64,000 nucleotides of DNA, from the NCBI RefSeq assembly GCF_900112455.1, contig NZ_FOLT01000003.1:248001-312000 (forward strand). The letters are read 5' to 3'. This document shows, in pieces, positions 63,561-64,000 of the stretch (position 1 is its first letter; each line of letters begins with the position of its first letter). Both the position numbers and the translations under genes were made by a program. Source of the DNA: Alkalibacterium subtropicum (GTDB lineage Bacteria > Bacillota > Bacilli > Lactobacillales > Carnobacteriaceae_A). A model generated the notes under the pieces. That model made no database searches and was not told the DNA's origin. It saw nothing but the letters and a program-made list of their open reading frames with translations.

Positions 63561-64000
63561 TTATTCGTTTCCTTTCCAAAAAATAAATTTTCGTTCAAGT
63601 AAGATAAACAGTCCATCCATCAAGAGTCCCGTGATACCCATCAGAATGATCCCGACAAACATCACATCTGATTTCAGGTATCTTGATGCATCGATGACCA
63701 TCCAGCCGATCCCAGATGTCGCCGCAGTCATTTCTGCCGCGACGAGCGTCGTGTAGGCAAACCCGCTCGCCGTACGTACGCCAGTGAAAATATCCGGCAT
63801 GGCAGCGGGCAGGATGATTTTCATGAAAACATCTTTCTGAGATGCCCCCAGCGACTGTGCACTTAACACATAGTCACGATTAATACTGCTTACTGCAGCT
63901 ACACAGGCGATGTATACAGGTGCAAAGGCAGCTAAATATAATAAAGTGATTTTCGATCCATCTTCAATGCCCATCCATAAAATCAGTAAAGCATAATAGG
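63561..64000 (-). CDS. ABC transporter permease, taurine/sulfonate type, N-terminus beyond the window
   Basis: The C-terminal 145 residues or so of a BPD_transp_1 (TauC/SsuC-like) permease. The ATPase-docking EAA loop is visible as SAQSLGASQKDVFMKIILPA followed by AMPDIFTGVRTASGFAY. Three membrane helices remain inside the window. The frame is open to the right edge, so it is partial by position. It is the upstream gene of the three-gene transporter unit. Confidence 0.92.
   Translation of the reverse strand, partial: YYALLILWMGIEDGSKITLLYLAAFAPVYIACVAAVSSINRDYVLSAQSLGASQKDVFMKIILPAAMPDIFTGVRTASGFAYTTLVAAEMTAATSGIGWMVIDASRYLKSDVMFVGIILMGITGLLMDGLFILLERKFIFWKGNE

Overview
The window reads as a chromosomal segment of a low-to-moderate G+C Gram-positive of the order Lactobacillales. 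The carotenoid cluster of staphyloxanthin type, the mannose PTS driven by sigma-54, divergent ccpA/pepQ, T-box control of pheST and the strongly acidic secreted proteins fit a marine, alkaliphilic or halotolerant member of the Carnobacteriaceae (Alkalibacterium or Marinilactibacillus type). The family assignment is inference; no rRNA or tRNA gene is present to settle it.

Layout. 0-10 kb: yebC (partial), a VanZ-like protein, an M3 oligopeptidase, a SagA-like NlpC/P60 hydrolase, trhO and a class A PBP with an acidic tail. 9.4-17.6 kb: ccpA/pepQ with cre-like sites between them, two YetF-like proteins, ytxH/ytxG, an MscS channel, cbpB and the murI-rdgB-yfcE-like operon. 17.8-24.4 kb: yslB, an FAD/NAD(P) protein, trxA, mutS2, cvpA, zapA. 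24.9-31 kb: pheST behind a T-box, an HxlR regulator, and mgtE behind an M-box plus a short leader ORF. 31-42 kb: a lipoprotein, an SDR oxidoreductase whose terminator was split by an ISL3-type insertion sequence, an HD protein, a SpoU-type methyltransferase, an M23 hydrolase, two acetyltransferases and a second M3 oligopeptidase. 42.9-50.7 kb: a compact sigma-54 module of rpoN, a four-gene mannose-family PTS and its LevR/ManR-type activator, with a near-perfect -24/-12 promoter. 51-54 kb: two paralogous acidic lipoproteins and a two-domain VOC protein. 54.1-58.2 kb: crtM-crtP-crtQ-crtO carotenoid operon. 58.7-64 kb: a small protein, OFA-type MFS and AEC transporters, and a taurine/sulfonate-type ABC transporter running off the window.

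The most unusual feature is a set of intergenic arrays (about 3.1-3.45, 9.2-9.3, 24.45-24.8, 34.2-34.55 and 41.85-42.8 kb). They have unrelated or only distantly related sequences but one architecture: imperfect palindromes of about 34-35 nt separated by about 17 nt, so the period is 51-52 bp (close to five helical turns). Arms keep their complementarity while their sequence differs between units. They match no repeat class known to me and are the best candidate here for an undescribed system. The second candidate is a 39-codon leader ORF with an Asp-Pro-Val-Pro start, placed between the M-box terminator and mgtE and overlapping the mgtE start.
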